64,000 bases of DNA from Nonomuraea terrae (GCF_004348995.1 NZ_SMKQ01000010.1:30988-94987), one strand, 5' to 3'; counted from the stretch's first letter, positions 33,955-42,909 are shown. Notes: a model not told the origin generated them from the sequence alone. Translations and numbers: made by a program.

Positions 33955-35139
33955 TCATCCGGTCTCCTGGTTCAGCGTCCGCTCATGCGTGACGCGGTGC
34001 TGCCGGGCCGGCACCCCAAGTGTCGGGTTGGCGACGCTCCATGCGGCGCCCTTGCAGACAAGCTCCTTGTAGGCGGCGGCCGGCCGGCCGCGCAGGACCA
34101 CCTGCTTGGCGCGGTCGTCGGCTGTGACGTACTGGATCAGGCCCTCCTTGCGGCCCAGGGAGATGCACTGGTTGGCGTAGCCGATCGTCTTGTCCGGGAC
34201 CTTCCGGCCGGTCAGGCGCGCCGCGATGACGTCGGCGGCCAGCCAGGCGGCTGGGACTCCCGAGGCGCACGACATCCGTAGCGGCTTGTCTCCGGCGCCC
34301 ATCGCCAGGGCCGCGTCGCCGACGGCGTACACATCGGGGTGCGAAACCGAGCGCATGGTCCGGTCGACCACGATCTGGCCGGTGCCGGAGACCTCCAGGA
34401 AGGTCGCCTTCGCGATCGGGTGGACCGCGAAACCGGCGGTCCACACGGTGACCGCGGCGGGGATGACCCCGCCGTCGGCGGTGGTGACGTGGTCGGCTTC
34501 GACCCCGGTGACGGCGGTGTGCTCGTACACGGTGATGCCGAGCTTGCCGAAGACCTTCCGTACATGCTCACGGCCCCTGGGTGAGAGCCAGTCGCCGAGG
34601 CTGCCGCCGGCGGCGAGGGCGACGTCGAGGTCCGGGCGGGCCTCGGCGATCTCGGTCGAGGCCTCCACGCCGGTGAGCCCGCCGCCGACCACCACCACCG
34701 TCTGCCCGGCATCGAGGCTCGCCAGGCGCTCGCGTAGCCGGAGTGCTCCGGCACGGCCGGCGATCTGGTGGGCGTGCTCGGCGGTCCCGGGCACGGCTTG
34801 GCTGTTCCAGCCGCTGCCGAGGGCGTACACGAGGGTGTCGTACTCCAGCTCTTCCGCGCCGTTCGCGCCGCTGATGGCGACGGTCTTGCGGTCGACGTCG
34901 ACGCCGGTGACCTTCGCGATCCTCAGCTCGACGCCGGTGCCGGCGTAGATCTCGCTGAGTGGCCGGGGCCTGAGGTCCTGGCCGGTCGCCAGCTGGTGGT
35001 TGCGGATGCGTTCGACGAAGTCGGGCTCGGCGTTGACGAGGGTGATGGCGACGTCCTCGCGGCGCAGCCGCTTGGCGAGGCGGCCGGCGGCGCCGGCTCC
35101 GGTGTATCCGGCTCCGAGAACGATGATGCGGTGCTGCAT
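33955..35139 (-). CDS. NAD(P)/FAD-dependent oxidoreductase (NDH-2-like)
   Basis: Pyridine-nucleotide-disulfide-type flavoprotein of 394 residues. IIVLGAGYTGAGAAGRLA binds FAD, VVVVGGGLTGVEASTEIAEA binds NAD(P)H, and VYAVGDAALAMG is the second FAD motif. There is no redox-active CxxxxC and no clear C-terminal membrane anchor, so it is closer to type-II NADH dehydrogenase/AIF relatives. It lies 81 bp after a SigJ-type sigma gene on the same strand; oxidoreductases are common targets of those sigma factors. A perfect CRP-type site lies 71-86 bp upstream. Confidence 0.87.
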   Translation of the reverse strand: MQHRIIVLGAGYTGAGAAGRLAKRLRREDVAITLVNAEPDFVERIRNHQLATGQDLRPRPLSEIYAGTGVELRIAKVTGVDVDRKTVAISGANGAEELEYDTLVYALGSGWNSQAVPGTAEHAHQIAGRAGALRLRERLASLDAGQTVVVVGGGLTGVEASTEIAEARPDLDVALAAGGSLGDWLSPRGREHVRKVFGKLGITVYEHTAVTGVEADHVTTADGGVIPAAVTVWTAGFAVHPIAKATFLEVSGTGQIVVDRTMRSVSHPDVYAVGDAALAMGAGDKPLRMSCASGVPAAWLAADVIAARLTGRKVPDKTIGYANQCISLGRKEGLIQYVTADDRAKQVVLRGRPAAAYKELVCKGAAWSVANPTLGVPARQHRVTHERTLNQETG

Positions 35140-35209
35140 GTCGGGCTCCTGTCCGGTGCGGGTTTGTCACTTGAACCGGACGGCCCGCGGTTTCCTGACA
35201 GGAGGGCAA

Positions 35210-35225
35210 TGTGAGACACGTCACA
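35210..35225. promoter_or_regulatory. Perfect CRP-family binding site
   Basis: TGTGA-GACACG-TCACA, the consensus dyad of CRP/FNR-type regulators, extended by one more pair (A/T) on each side. It spans the sigma-factor stop codon and sits 71-86 bp upstream of the NDH-2-like start, a normal position for an activator. Confidence 0.55.
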
Positions 35226-36162
35226 TGACGAGCAGGGGCTCCCCATGGCTCAGCGCCGCCCATTGCTCGGTCGCGCGTTCGAGCTTGTCGGGGTTTGCCT
35301 GGGTACGGCAGGCGGTGATGCCCTCGGGGGTGACCTCCAGGCACATGATGGCGACGACCCGGCCCTCCACGACGGCCACGACGGCGGGTTCGCCATTGGC
35401 GGTCCAGGCGTACACCTCGGGCGAGCCGCCGACGACGGCGCGCTTGGCCTCGGCGGGCTTGAACATGCCCCACAGGAACTTCGCGACCGCGACGGCTCCC
35501 TCGAACGCCTTGGTGCGTGCCGGAACCTTCCCTCCGCCGTCGCCGATGGAGACGGCGTCCTTGGTGAGCAGGCGTACGAGCTCATCGGTCCGGCCACTGG
35601 TGGCGGCGGCGAGGAACTCCTCGACGATCCGCCGGGCGGCGGCATCGTCGATCTCGGCGCGGGCTTTGCCGTAGGCGACATGCTTCTTGGCGCGGTGAAA
35701 GATCTGCTGGCTGGCCGCCTCGGTGATGGCGAGGATCTCGGCGATCTCCCGGTGCGGGTAGTCGAACGCCTCCCGCAGCACGTACACGGCCCGTTCGTTG
35801 GGGGACAGGCGCTCCATGAGGGTGAGCACCGCGTACGAGACCGATTCGCGCTGCTCGGCGGTGTCGGCCGGGCCGAGCATCGGGTCGCCGGCGAGCAGCG
35901 GCTCGGGAAGCCATCGGCCCACGTAGGTCTCGCGGCGCGCCCGCGCGGAGGTGAGCTGGTTGAGGCACAGGTTGGTGAGCACCTTGGTCAGCCAGGCCTC
36001 GGGGACCTCGACGCGGTCGACGTCGGCGGCCTGCCAGCGCAGGAACGTCTCCTGCACGACGTCCTGCGCCTCGTCCGCGGAGCCGAGGAGCCGGTAGGCG
36101 ATGGCCTCCAGACGGGGCCTCGACAGCTCGAACCGGTCGACGTCGTCCACCGTCAAAGGCAT
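35221..36162 (-). CDS. sigJ: SigJ-type (ECF41-like) RNA polymerase sigma factor
   Basis: ECF sigma factor of 313 residues. Region 2 (RLLGSADEAQDVVQETFLRW) and region 4 (LSPNERAVYVLREAFDYPHR plus ITEAASQQIFHRAKKH) are complete, followed by a SnoaL-like C-terminal domain of about 110 residues that in this group replaces an anti-sigma factor and modulates activity. ATG at 36162. These sigma factors usually control a neighbouring oxidoreductase or decarboxylase; the NDH-2-like gene downstream fits. A second, truncated relative is found at 53567-54070. Confidence 0.9.
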   Translation of the reverse strand: MPLTVDDVDRFELSRPRLEAIAYRLLGSADEAQDVVQETFLRWQAADVDRVEVPEAWLTKVLTNLCLNQLTSARARRETYVGRWLPEPLLAGDPMLGPADTAEQRESVSYAVLTLMERLSPNERAVYVLREAFDYPHREIAEILAITEAASQQIFHRAKKHVAYGKARAEIDDAAARRIVEEFLAAATSGRTDELVRLLTKDAVSIGDGGGKVPARTKAFEGAVAVAKFLWGMFKPAEAKRAVVGGSPEVYAWTANGEPAVVAVVEGRVVAIMCLEVTPEGITACRTQANPDKLERATEQWAALSHGEPLLVM

Positions 36163-36330
36163 GACTCGATCCTAACGGCGTGTCCGCGCACGCTGTGTGC
36201 CTCGTGCGTGGTGATCGCCGAGGGCGCGCGCCCTGTCCGGCCCGGCCGCCCTGCGCGACCACGGCGAACTGTTCGGCCGGTCCACGGCGAAGCGCCCGCC
36301 TCCTCCCCTACCGCTTCTGACGCCGGGCGG

Positions 36331-37194
36331 TCAGATCCGGAGCGTTCTGGCCAGTGACTTCAGCCGGTTCGCCCCGCGGACCAGCACGGCCAGGCCGATC
36401 ACCACCAGCAGCATGATCAGGACACCGCTCTGCTGCCCGCGCGAGACCAGTGCGAGAACGATTCCGGCGGCGACCACCGCGATGAACATCAGCTCGCAGA
36501 GAATGGTCAGGCCGAGGGCCGAGCGATGCCGGCCCGTGTGGCGGAGCAGAAAGACCGCCCATCCGGCGAACACCCCCAGCGCCGTCACGAACAGCCCGAA
36601 CGCGTGCACGACATCCGCCAGTCTCGACACGGGCCCCGGATTCGCGCCGGACAGCAGCAGACCGCCGGAGAGCACCACGGCCACGGACGAGAGCGGCGCC
36701 GCCGCCAGCCACAACCTCCCGCCGAGCGGATGTTCCAGCGTGAAACCGAGCGCGAAGCCGGCCAGGAACACGGCCAGCAACAGGGAGACGGCCGCCTCGA
36801 CGGCCGCGTACGGACGGTCAGCCGCCGTGAACGCGCCCGCCGCGGTGCGGATGCCCGTGCTGAGGCAGGCGATGGACCGCACGGTGTAGATGAACCCGTA
36901 GACGGATCTGACGCGCTCCGGGCCACCCCGGCCGTGGATCGACAGGTGCCACTCGAGGACCCGGTGTCCCAGGCACCTGGAGTCTCGGTGCTCGCGCGGG
37001 GTGGCCGGGCGGCCGCACGGAGACGTGCCGTCGGGGTCCTTAGCCGTGGTGTACGAGCAGGTGAAGCGGAATCCGGTCAACGCGACACCGCGAACGCCTG
37101 GTTGGCTGGCAGCTGTCTCGCCCGCGCGGTGGCCACCCGCCTGTGCAGCCATTCGATGGCGGCCCGCCGGCTGGACCGCCAGACGTGCCACCAC
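36331..37194 (-). CDS. Multi-spanning membrane protein of unknown function
   Basis: Up to 287 residues with five hydrophobic segments in the C-terminal two thirds (AAVSLLLAVFLAGFALGF, LWLAAAPLSSVAVVLSGG, AFGLFVTALGVFAGWAVF, ILCELMFIAVVAAGIVLALV, GVLIMLLVVIGLAVLV). I do not recognise the family. The true start is uncertain: ATG 37194 gives a long polar N-terminus with a Cys-containing stretch (RFTCSYTTAKDPDGTSPCG), ATG 37152 is an alternative, and no strong ribosome site is present. The convergence of hydrophobic periodicity and stop position supports a real membrane protein. Confidence 0.55.
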   Translation of the reverse strand: MVARLAVQPAGRHRMAAQAGGHRAGETAASQPGVRGVALTGFRFTCSYTTAKDPDGTSPCGRPATPREHRDSRCLGHRVLEWHLSIHGRGGPERVRSVYGFIYTVRSIACLSTGIRTAAGAFTAADRPYAAVEAAVSLLLAVFLAGFALGFTLEHPLGGRLWLAAAPLSSVAVVLSGGLLLSGANPGPVSRLADVVHAFGLFVTALGVFAGWAVFLLRHTGRHRSALGLTILCELMFIAVVAAGIVLALVSRGQQSGVLIMLLVVIGLAVLVRGANRLKSLARTLRI

Positions 37195-37272
37195 CGGCCC
37201 TCATCGAGCGGCACTGACGCCGTCATACTCGGACAATGCTTATGGGCCGCGACGCGCAGTGACGAGCCTTAC

Positions 37273-38214
37273 TCACGGTGAGTCCTCCGGCTCGACCAGC
37301 AGGGTCACCGTGCGGTTGCGCGGCGCGTCGGCGAACGGACCCTCCGACTGGTCGGCGCTCACCAGCGTGAACGACGTGAGCGCCAGCTCACCGCCCTCGG
37401 CCAGGTGGCGGGCCGCCACCAGCGCGCGGCCCAGCGCCACCACCGAGCCGCCTTCCGTCCGCCCGCCGGGCACGGCCACCACGTGGCCGACCACGGTCGT
37501 CGTCGTGTCGAGGCGGGCGAGCCTGCGCCCCAGCTTGCGCAGGAGCGCCGCCCCCGTCTCACTGATCTCCGCGCTGTAGGGGAAGAGCCCGGACTTGAAG
37601 ATCACCCGGGCGTGCCCGCGCCGCGGTTCGACCTTCACTCCCGGCATCGCCAGCCTGCTCGCGATCGCGGCGACCTGTCGTTCGCGGCGGGCGGCCTGCT
37701 CGGCGCGGCGGGATTCCGCGGCCTGCTCGCGTCGCGCCGCCGCCGCGCGGTCCGCCTCCAGCGCCTTCAACCGCTGGGCCGGCGCGTCGCTCCCGATCTG
37801 TGCTGGTTCCGCCCGCGCGGCCATCGCCGGCTGCCCCGGCTCGCCCGACTGGACCACGACGACGCCGGCCACCAGCGCCGCGACCGCCACCACCGCCGTC
37901 GCGGCGCCGAGCAGGCCCGGCTGGAGCAGGGGTCTGACCCGGCGGCGGCCGGCGATGATCCGCTCGATCGTCCGGCGGCCGGCCGCCGCGGCGGCGTCGT
38001 CCGGCGCGATCTCCTGCACCGCGGCCCAGCACCGATCCGCCTCGGCCAGCTCGCCGCGCTGGGCGTGCAGCCTGGCCCGCAGATCGAGCACGGTGGCGTC
38101 CGCGTCGGCGCCGTCCAGGTCGTCCAGCAGCCGGGCCGCCCGGTCGAGGTCCCCCGCCCGCGCGGCCGAACGCGCCCGGCTCACCGTCAGCTGCGCCCGC
38201 AGCGCTTCGCTCAT
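37273..38214 (-). CDS. TPR-like membrane protein with OmpA-like C-terminal domain
   Basis: Last gene of the Hsp70 operon, 313 residues. Residues 1-90 are TPR-like helical repeats (ARAGDLDRAARLLDDL, AQRGELAEADRCWAAV). One transmembrane helix follows (about 98-121), then a charged Arg/Ala/Glu coiled coil (about 150-190) and a C-terminal domain (about 200-313) with the strand/helix pattern of OmpA-type peptidoglycan-binding modules (TVVGHVVAVPGGRTEGGSVV, RNRTVTLLVEP). ATG at 38214 overlaps the Hsp70 stop (ATGA). It could tie the cytoplasmic chaperone to the wall across the membrane, with TPRs inside; topology is inferred. Confidence 0.75.
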   Translation of the reverse strand: MSEALRAQLTVSRARSAARAGDLDRAARLLDDLDGADADATVLDLRARLHAQRGELAEADRCWAAVQEIAPDDAAAAAGRRTIERIIAGRRRVRPLLQPGLLGAATAVVAVAALVAGVVVVQSGEPGQPAMAARAEPAQIGSDAPAQRLKALEADRAAAARREQAAESRRAEQAARRERQVAAIASRLAMPGVKVEPRRGHARVIFKSGLFPYSAEISETGAALLRKLGRRLARLDTTTTVVGHVVAVPGGRTEGGSVVALGRALVAARHLAEGGELALTSFTLVSADQSEGPFADAPRNRTVTLLVEPEDSP

Positions 38215-40694
38215 CGCCTGTTCAACCCGCCGAACTCGATCTCGTCGCGCTGGTCCTTCGGCAACATCCGGATCATGCGCTGGTTGACGCCCTCGAGCGC
38301 CCGCATGTCGTTCTGCGCGATGGCCCGCTCGCCCTCGCGGATGAGCGGACCGGCCTGGCCGGTGGGCGCGAGCACGTCCCGCAGGAACGCGAACACCTTG
38401 ACCGGCCAGTCCGGGGAGCGCCGCTCCACTTCGATGAGGAACATCTGGAGCCGTTCCTGCTGGGCCCGCATCGCCGCGACGTCCTGCGCCTGGATCGCGT
38501 CCTGCACCCGCCTGCGCAGGTCGGCGAGCGCCTGGCGGTCGCCGGAGTCGCCCAGCCTGTTGACCTTGACCAGCTCCGTCGCCTCGTCGAGCAGCGCTTC
38601 GAGCTCCTGCGCCAGCGCCGGCACCTGCACGGCCTGCTCGACGTCGTCCAGGTCCGCCTGGATGTTCCGCAGGCGCTCCTCGGCCGTGGCGGCGGCGCCG
38701 GCGTCCACCTTGGCCGCCTGCACCTGCTCGCGGCCGGTCACGATGGTGCCCTCCTCCTCGATCTTGTCCAGCAGGCGTTCGGCCGCGGGTGACCCACCGG
38801 CCGACACTGACCTGCGCAGCGACGTCAGCCGCTGCTCCACCTCCGACAGCATCTCCTCCAGCTGCTCGGGGGCGGGGGTCGTGACGTCCGCGAGATTGAT
38901 CATGGCTTCGAACTGCGTCTGCACCAGCGGCACGTCGGCGACCACGGTGACCAGGCTGGAGCTGTCGACCTCGAAGGTGACCTCCACCTCGCTGCCCGCC
39001 GGCAGGTCGATCCTGAGGTCCTTGGGACGGATCTCCAGCATCCCCACCTTGCGGTTGCGATCCCCCCGGTCGCGCTCGCCCTGCAGGACCGGGATCAGGA
39101 CCGCGGCGTCCGGGTCGGAGCGCCCCAGGGCGATGGAGGTCGTGTACACCTCGCGTTCGGTGACCGGCAAGGTGGCGCCTTTGCGGATCATGGGCGCGAA
39201 CGAGCCGTCGGCGAGCTGGATGCCGAGCGAGTGCGCCAGCCGCACGCCGCCGAACTCGACCTCGCGGTGCCTGATCGACAACGTGTTGGGGGTGATCGGC
39301 TGCGGGGTGCCCTTGTCGTCGATCAGCTCGACCGTGAACTTCGACGTGCGGCCCTTGTCGATGGCGACGTCGGTGGCGAAGGCGCCCGAGGCGTTCAGCA
39401 GGACGCGGCCGCTGTTGAAGGGCGGCCGGCCCTCGGGGTTGTCCAGGACGACGGAGTAGCCCTTCCAGTCCGTGGCCGGTCCGCTCACCCGGCCGGCGAC
39501 GGTGGGCGTGGTCGTCGTCGCGCTGGGCTCGTAGGCCAGCTCGAGAACGAACTCGTCGGCGCCCGCGTTCGCCGGGACGGTGTGCGGGCGCCTGAGCGTA
39601 CTGGCGAAGATGGCCGCGCCGCGGGCGACGACGGTGGTCGGGTCGAGGCTGGTGTCGAGCTCGATGCCGAGACCGTGCTGCGGATCCGCGAGCCGCTCGC
39701 GGAGGCCCGGAGCCAGGGTCTGGCCGCCGACCAGCACAAGCCGGTCGATGTCCGCCGGGCTCAGCGAGGCGTCCTTCAGCGCGGCGCGGCAGAAGTTGAT
39801 CGCCCGCGCGTAGAACGGCTCCGCGACCGCGTCGAGCTCGTCGCGGGTGAGGACCAGGTCGACCGTCTGCGTGTCGCCGTTCTCGTCGCGCAGGTCGACC
39901 ATGAACTCCACGCGTTCGAGGCGGGAGAGCTGGATCTTCGCTTCTTCGGCCGCGTTCTTCAGCATGGCGAAGTTCCGCCCCCACCGCGGGCTCTCCCGCC
40001 GGAAGTCGCGCAGGTCGAGCTGGCCGGCGGCCTGGGGCCCCAGGATCCGTTCTGCCACAGCCCAGTCGATCAGCTTCCCGCCGAGGTAGGGGTCTCCGGC
40101 GTGGTTGAGCACCCGCAGCTCGCCGTCGTGCTTGCTGACCACCGCGGCGTCGAAGGTGCCGCCGCCGAAGTCGAACACCATCCAGTACGCCCGGTCGTCG
40201 GCGTCGTGGAACCCGTACGCGAACGCCGCCGCGGTCGGCTCCTGCACCAGCGGCGCGGTGGTGAGCCCGGCCAGCAGGGCGGCGTCGGTGGTGGCCTTGT
40301 TCTGGTTCAGCGTGAACGCGGCGGGCACCGTGATCACGGCGGCGTCGGGCGCCGTGCCGCAGTGATGGGCGGCGTCCGCCCGCAACGACTTGAGCACCTC
40401 GGCCGACAGCTGCTGGGGGGTGAGCTCCAGCCCGGCGTTGGCGAAGTTCCTGCGCGCGTCGGCCAGCCCCATTTCGAGCTTGAACTCCACCGCGGCGTTC
40501 TGCGGATCCCTGAAGGCCCGATCGCGGGCGGGGCGCCCGACCTTGATCTGACCCGGCTTGGGGATCCAGACCGCGGACGGTGTGATGTCCCACCCGTCGT
40601 TGTTCTTGAGGACTGTGACGGTGTCGTTCTCGGCCACCGCGATCACGCTGTTCGTGGTGCCGAGATCGATGCCGAAGTCGATGGTGTCACTCAT
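38211..40694 (-). CDS. Divergent Hsp70 (DnaK-like) with inserted beta-domain
   Basis: Hsp70 ATPase of 827 residues, about 200 longer than DnaK. The nucleotide-binding domain (1-370) keeps DLGTTNS (10-16), FKLEMG with the catalytic Lys at 72, FDFGGGTFD with Thr180, and LVLVGGQTLAPGLRE (319-333). Where DnaK has the short DVLLLD linker there is a beta-rich insert of about 110 residues (375-485). A recognisable substrate-binding beta domain follows (SLGIQLADGSFAPMI, VLQGERD, VTFEVDSSSLVTVVAD; 486-590) and a long helical tail (600-827) without EEVD. ATG at 40694 overlaps the GrpE-like gene by 8 bp. It is clearly not the housekeeping DnaK. Confidence 0.9.
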   Translation of the reverse strand: MSDTIDFGIDLGTTNSVIAVAENDTVTVLKNNDGWDITPSAVWIPKPGQIKVGRPARDRAFRDPQNAAVEFKLEMGLADARRNFANAGLELTPQQLSAEVLKSLRADAAHHCGTAPDAAVITVPAAFTLNQNKATTDAALLAGLTTAPLVQEPTAAAFAYGFHDADDRAYWMVFDFGGGTFDAAVVSKHDGELRVLNHAGDPYLGGKLIDWAVAERILGPQAAGQLDLRDFRRESPRWGRNFAMLKNAAEEAKIQLSRLERVEFMVDLRDENGDTQTVDLVLTRDELDAVAEPFYARAINFCRAALKDASLSPADIDRLVLVGGQTLAPGLRERLADPQHGLGIELDTSLDPTTVVARGAAIFASTLRRPHTVPANAGADEFVLELAYEPSATTTTPTVAGRVSGPATDWKGYSVVLDNPEGRPPFNSGRVLLNASGAFATDVAIDKGRTSKFTVELIDDKGTPQPITPNTLSIRHREVEFGGVRLAHSLGIQLADGSFAPMIRKGATLPVTEREVYTTSIALGRSDPDAAVLIPVLQGERDRGDRNRKVGMLEIRPKDLRIDLPAGSEVEVTFEVDSSSLVTVVADVPLVQTQFEAMINLADVTTPAPEQLEEMLSEVEQRLTSLRRSVSAGGSPAAERLLDKIEEEGTIVTGREQVQAAKVDAGAAATAEERLRNIQADLDDVEQAVQVPALAQELEALLDEATELVKVNRLGDSGDRQALADLRRRVQDAIQAQDVAAMRAQQERLQMFLIEVERRSPDWPVKVFAFLRDVLAPTGQAGPLIREGERAIAQNDMRALEGVNQRMIRMLPKDQRDEIEFGGLNRR

Positions 40695-41223
40695 GGTCGT
40701 TCCTCACGTGGTCGTCGGGGCCGGAGCTCGGCTGGGGTGGGCAGCCGACGATCACCTGACCCATCTGGATGTGCCGGTCATTGAGGTAGATCGACGGCTG
40801 CACGGTCTCCAGGACCGTCTCCGTGTCGAGCGACGGGTCCTCCTGGAAGAGCAGCACCTCCAGGGCGCGCCCGGGGTGGAACTGCTCGCCGTCGTGGTCC
40901 TGCACGACCAGGCCGGCCTCCGCCAGCGCGGTACGCGTCGTCCGTACGAAGCGGCCGGCCTGCCGGCTCTTCGCCGGGGAGTCGTCGTCCTGCTTGGTGA
41001 GCCGGCGTTCGGCCCGCCACAGGCTCGTCGCGGCGGCGGCCAGGGCCTTCTCGTCCAGGGGAGGCGGCGGTTCCTCGGGCGGGACGATCGTGGCGAGCAG
41101 CCGTTCCACGTGCTCGACCAGCTCCTCGTCCCAGTCGGGCGGCGGGATCCGGAAGGAGCGGTGGTGGCGGCGCTGCCGCAGGTCCTCCCGCATCCGCGAC
41201 AGCAGCCGGCGGGCGGTGCTCAC
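40687..41223 (-). CDS. GrpE-like co-chaperone
   Basis: Protein of 178 residues directly before the Hsp70 gene. Residues 1-100 are helical and charged, and about 100-165 match the GrpE beta-wing pattern (ALAEAGLVVQDHDGEQFHPG, ALEVLLFQED, VLETVQPSIYLNDRHIQMGQ, VIVG), the part that opens the nucleotide cleft of DnaK. Similarity is weak, so a nucleotide-exchange role is inferred from that pattern plus position. GTG at 41223 overlaps the kinase stop (GTGA). Confidence 0.65.
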   Translation of the reverse strand: MSTARRLLSRMREDLRQRRHHRSFRIPPPDWDEELVEHVERLLATIVPPEEPPPPLDEKALAAAATSLWRAERRLTKQDDDSPAKSRQAGRFVRTTRTALAEAGLVVQDHDGEQFHPGRALEVLLFQEDPSLDTETVLETVQPSIYLNDRHIQMGQVIVGCPPQPSSGPDDHVRNDHE

Positions 41224-42242
41224 ATCATCACCCCCTTGCGCCACAGCAGGAGTCTGGGCAGGTGCCGTTCGCGCAGATGCGGCCACAGGTCGATGGCTTC
41301 CTCCAGGAGATCGGCGGCCCGCTGCAGTTCTCCGGGGACCCGGTGGAGCCGCAGGGCCTCGTCGGCGAGGTGCCGGGCCCGTTCCCGGCCGGACGGGGAT
41401 GCGCGCCGCGCCCGCAGGGCGTCGGCCAGGACGCGGGCGTTGGCCGGGCGGTCGCGGGGATCGAGCGCGAGCGTGGCGAGCACGATCTCGTCCAGCCCTG
41501 CGTCGACGTCGGCGTTGTATCTGCTCGGCGGCAGCAGCGGCCGGGTGAACCGGGCGAAGGAGTAGGAGGAGTACCGGCCGGTCTCGCCGTAGGGCAGGTG
41601 GTCGGTGAGCAGCAGGTAGGCGATCGTGCCCATCGACCACACGTCGCTGGCGCACGAGTAACCCTGGTTGCTCAGCACCTCCGGGGCCATGAACGCGAGG
41701 GTGCCGCGGGCGCTGGCCGTGCGCGTGACGGGGTCGGCCCGCTTGGCCAGGCCGAAATCGCTCACGCGCACCCGGATGGCGCTGCCGTCGTAACCGATCA
41801 GGACGTTGGCCAGCGTGACGTCGCGGTGCAGGATCGGCGGATCGTGCTCGTGCGCGACCGCGAGCCCGCTCGCGATCTGCTCCACCACGTCGACCGCGAC
41901 GGCCGTCGGCACCCCGTTCGGGTAGGCCCGCAGCAGGCTTTCGAGGCTGCCGCCGGGGACGTACTCCATCGTGAAGAACCCGCGCAGGCCCTCGGGGGTC
42001 TGGACGGTGTTCGCGTCGAAGAGCCGGACGATGTTCGCGTGTCCGAGGGTGGACAGCAGCCGCGCCTCGTCCAGCATCCGGTGGGTCTCCTCCAGCGAGG
42101 CGACCTTCTTGAACAGCTTCATCGCCTGTAGCCCGAGGTAGGCGTGCCGGACCCGGTGCACCTCGGCGAACGCCCCCTCCCCGAGCAGCCGGTCGATCAC
42201 CAGGGTGTCGGTGACCCGGTCACCGCTGTTGAGCAGCGCCAT
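41220..42242 (-). CDS. Serine/threonine protein kinase-like protein
   Basis: Hanks-type kinase fold, 340 residues, no transmembrane segment. Gly-rich loop LLGEGAFAEV (19-28), VAIK-type Lys42 (AMKLFK), catalytic loop HRDVTLANVL (139-148), DFGLAKR, GTLAFMAPEVL and SDVWSMG are all present. The HRDxK lysine is replaced by Thr143 (codon ACG), unusual for a Ser/Thr kinase. A helical C-terminal extension of about 70 residues follows the kinase domain. Its 5' end overlaps the phosphatase gene by 23 bp, so kinase and phosphatase are made together. Likely targets are the Hsp70, J-like or FHA proteins of the same operon. Confidence 0.88.
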   Translation of the reverse strand: MALLNSGDRVTDTLVIDRLLGEGAFAEVHRVRHAYLGLQAMKLFKKVASLEETHRMLDEARLLSTLGHANIVRLFDANTVQTPEGLRGFFTMEYVPGGSLESLLRAYPNGVPTAVAVDVVEQIASGLAVAHEHDPPILHRDVTLANVLIGYDGSAIRVRVSDFGLAKRADPVTRTASARGTLAFMAPEVLSNQGYSCASDVWSMGTIAYLLLTDHLPYGETGRYSSYSFARFTRPLLPPSRYNADVDAGLDEIVLATLALDPRDRPANARVLADALRARRASPSGRERARHLADEALRLHRVPGELQRAADLLEEAIDLWPHLRERHLPRLLLWRKGVMM

Positions 42243-42909
42243 CGCCCCTCCCCTCGTACTGCACGGCGATCATGGAGACGTCGTCGATCGCCCCGCCGGC
42301 CGCGGCGGAGCGGATCAGGCGCTCGCACGCGCTTTCGAGCTCGGGGGCCGTGGTCAGGATCGCGGCCAGGGCCTCGTCGCCCACGCTGCCGGTGAGGCCG
42401 TCGGTGCAGAGCAGCAGGCGGTCTCCGGCGGTCAGCTCGTGGACGGATATCCCCGGCACGACCTCGCCCGGCATCCCCATGAATCTGGTCAGCCTGCCCT
42501 CGCGCACGTGGTCCTCGGTGAGCCGGTCGAGCCTGCCGTCGCGGGCCAGGTAGATCCGGCTGTCGCCCACGTGCACCGCCAGCGCCGCGCCGTCCCTGAC
42601 GAGGAGCAGGGCCGCCGTCGCGCCCGTGGTGCCGGGCCCGCCGCGGGCCGTGCGGCGTACCCGCTCGTTGAGCTCGGCGGCCGCCTCGGTCACCGCGCGC
42701 GCCACCCCGGGCGCGCGCAGGGCGGCGACGTGCTCGCACACCCGGCGGGGGAAGTGGTCGACGACCGTGCGCGCGGTGGTCGCGGCGTCGGCCAGGCCGC
42801 CGATGCCGTCGGCCACGATGAACGTGCCCCCGGCGGGGTCGGCCGCCGCGACGTCCTGGTTCTCCCCGTGCAGGCGGCCGGGCCGGGTGCGGAGCGCGTA
42901 CCGGATCAT
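42220..42909 (-). CDS. PP2C-type Ser/Thr protein phosphatase
   Basis: Soluble PPM-family phosphatase of 229 residues. The two-metal site is complete: ENQD near residue 17, VADGIGGL, VGDSRIYLARDG, CTDGLTGSV and DDVSMIAVQ. It should reverse phosphorylation by the adjacent kinase. ATG at 42909 overlaps the FHA gene stop (ATGA), and its 3' end overlaps the kinase start. A kinase/phosphatase/FHA trio is the standard bacterial phospho-switch set. Confidence 0.92.
   Translation of the reverse strand: MIRYALRTRPGRLHGENQDVAAADPAGGTFIVADGIGGLADAATTARTVVDHFPRRVCEHVAALRAPGVARAVTEAAAELNERVRRTARGGPGTTGATAALLLVRDGAALAVHVGDSRIYLARDGRLDRLTEDHVREGRLTRFMGMPGEVVPGISVHELTAGDRLLLCTDGLTGSVGDEALAAILTTAPELESACERLIRSAAAGGAIDDVSMIAVQYEGRGDGAAQQR

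Noticed and set aside
35179..35200. SigJ/ECF41-type promoter (TGTCAGG and CGTC) before the NDH-2-like gene
   Set aside because: The elements exist on the minus strand, but the spacer is only 11 bp, shorter than the spacing I know for SigJ, so I do not call it.
38211..40694. Housekeeping DnaK with dnaJ-grpE operon
   Set aside because: Length 827, an inserted domain, no C-terminal EEVD-like tail, a reversed gene order and no HspR gene; it must be a specialised paralogue.
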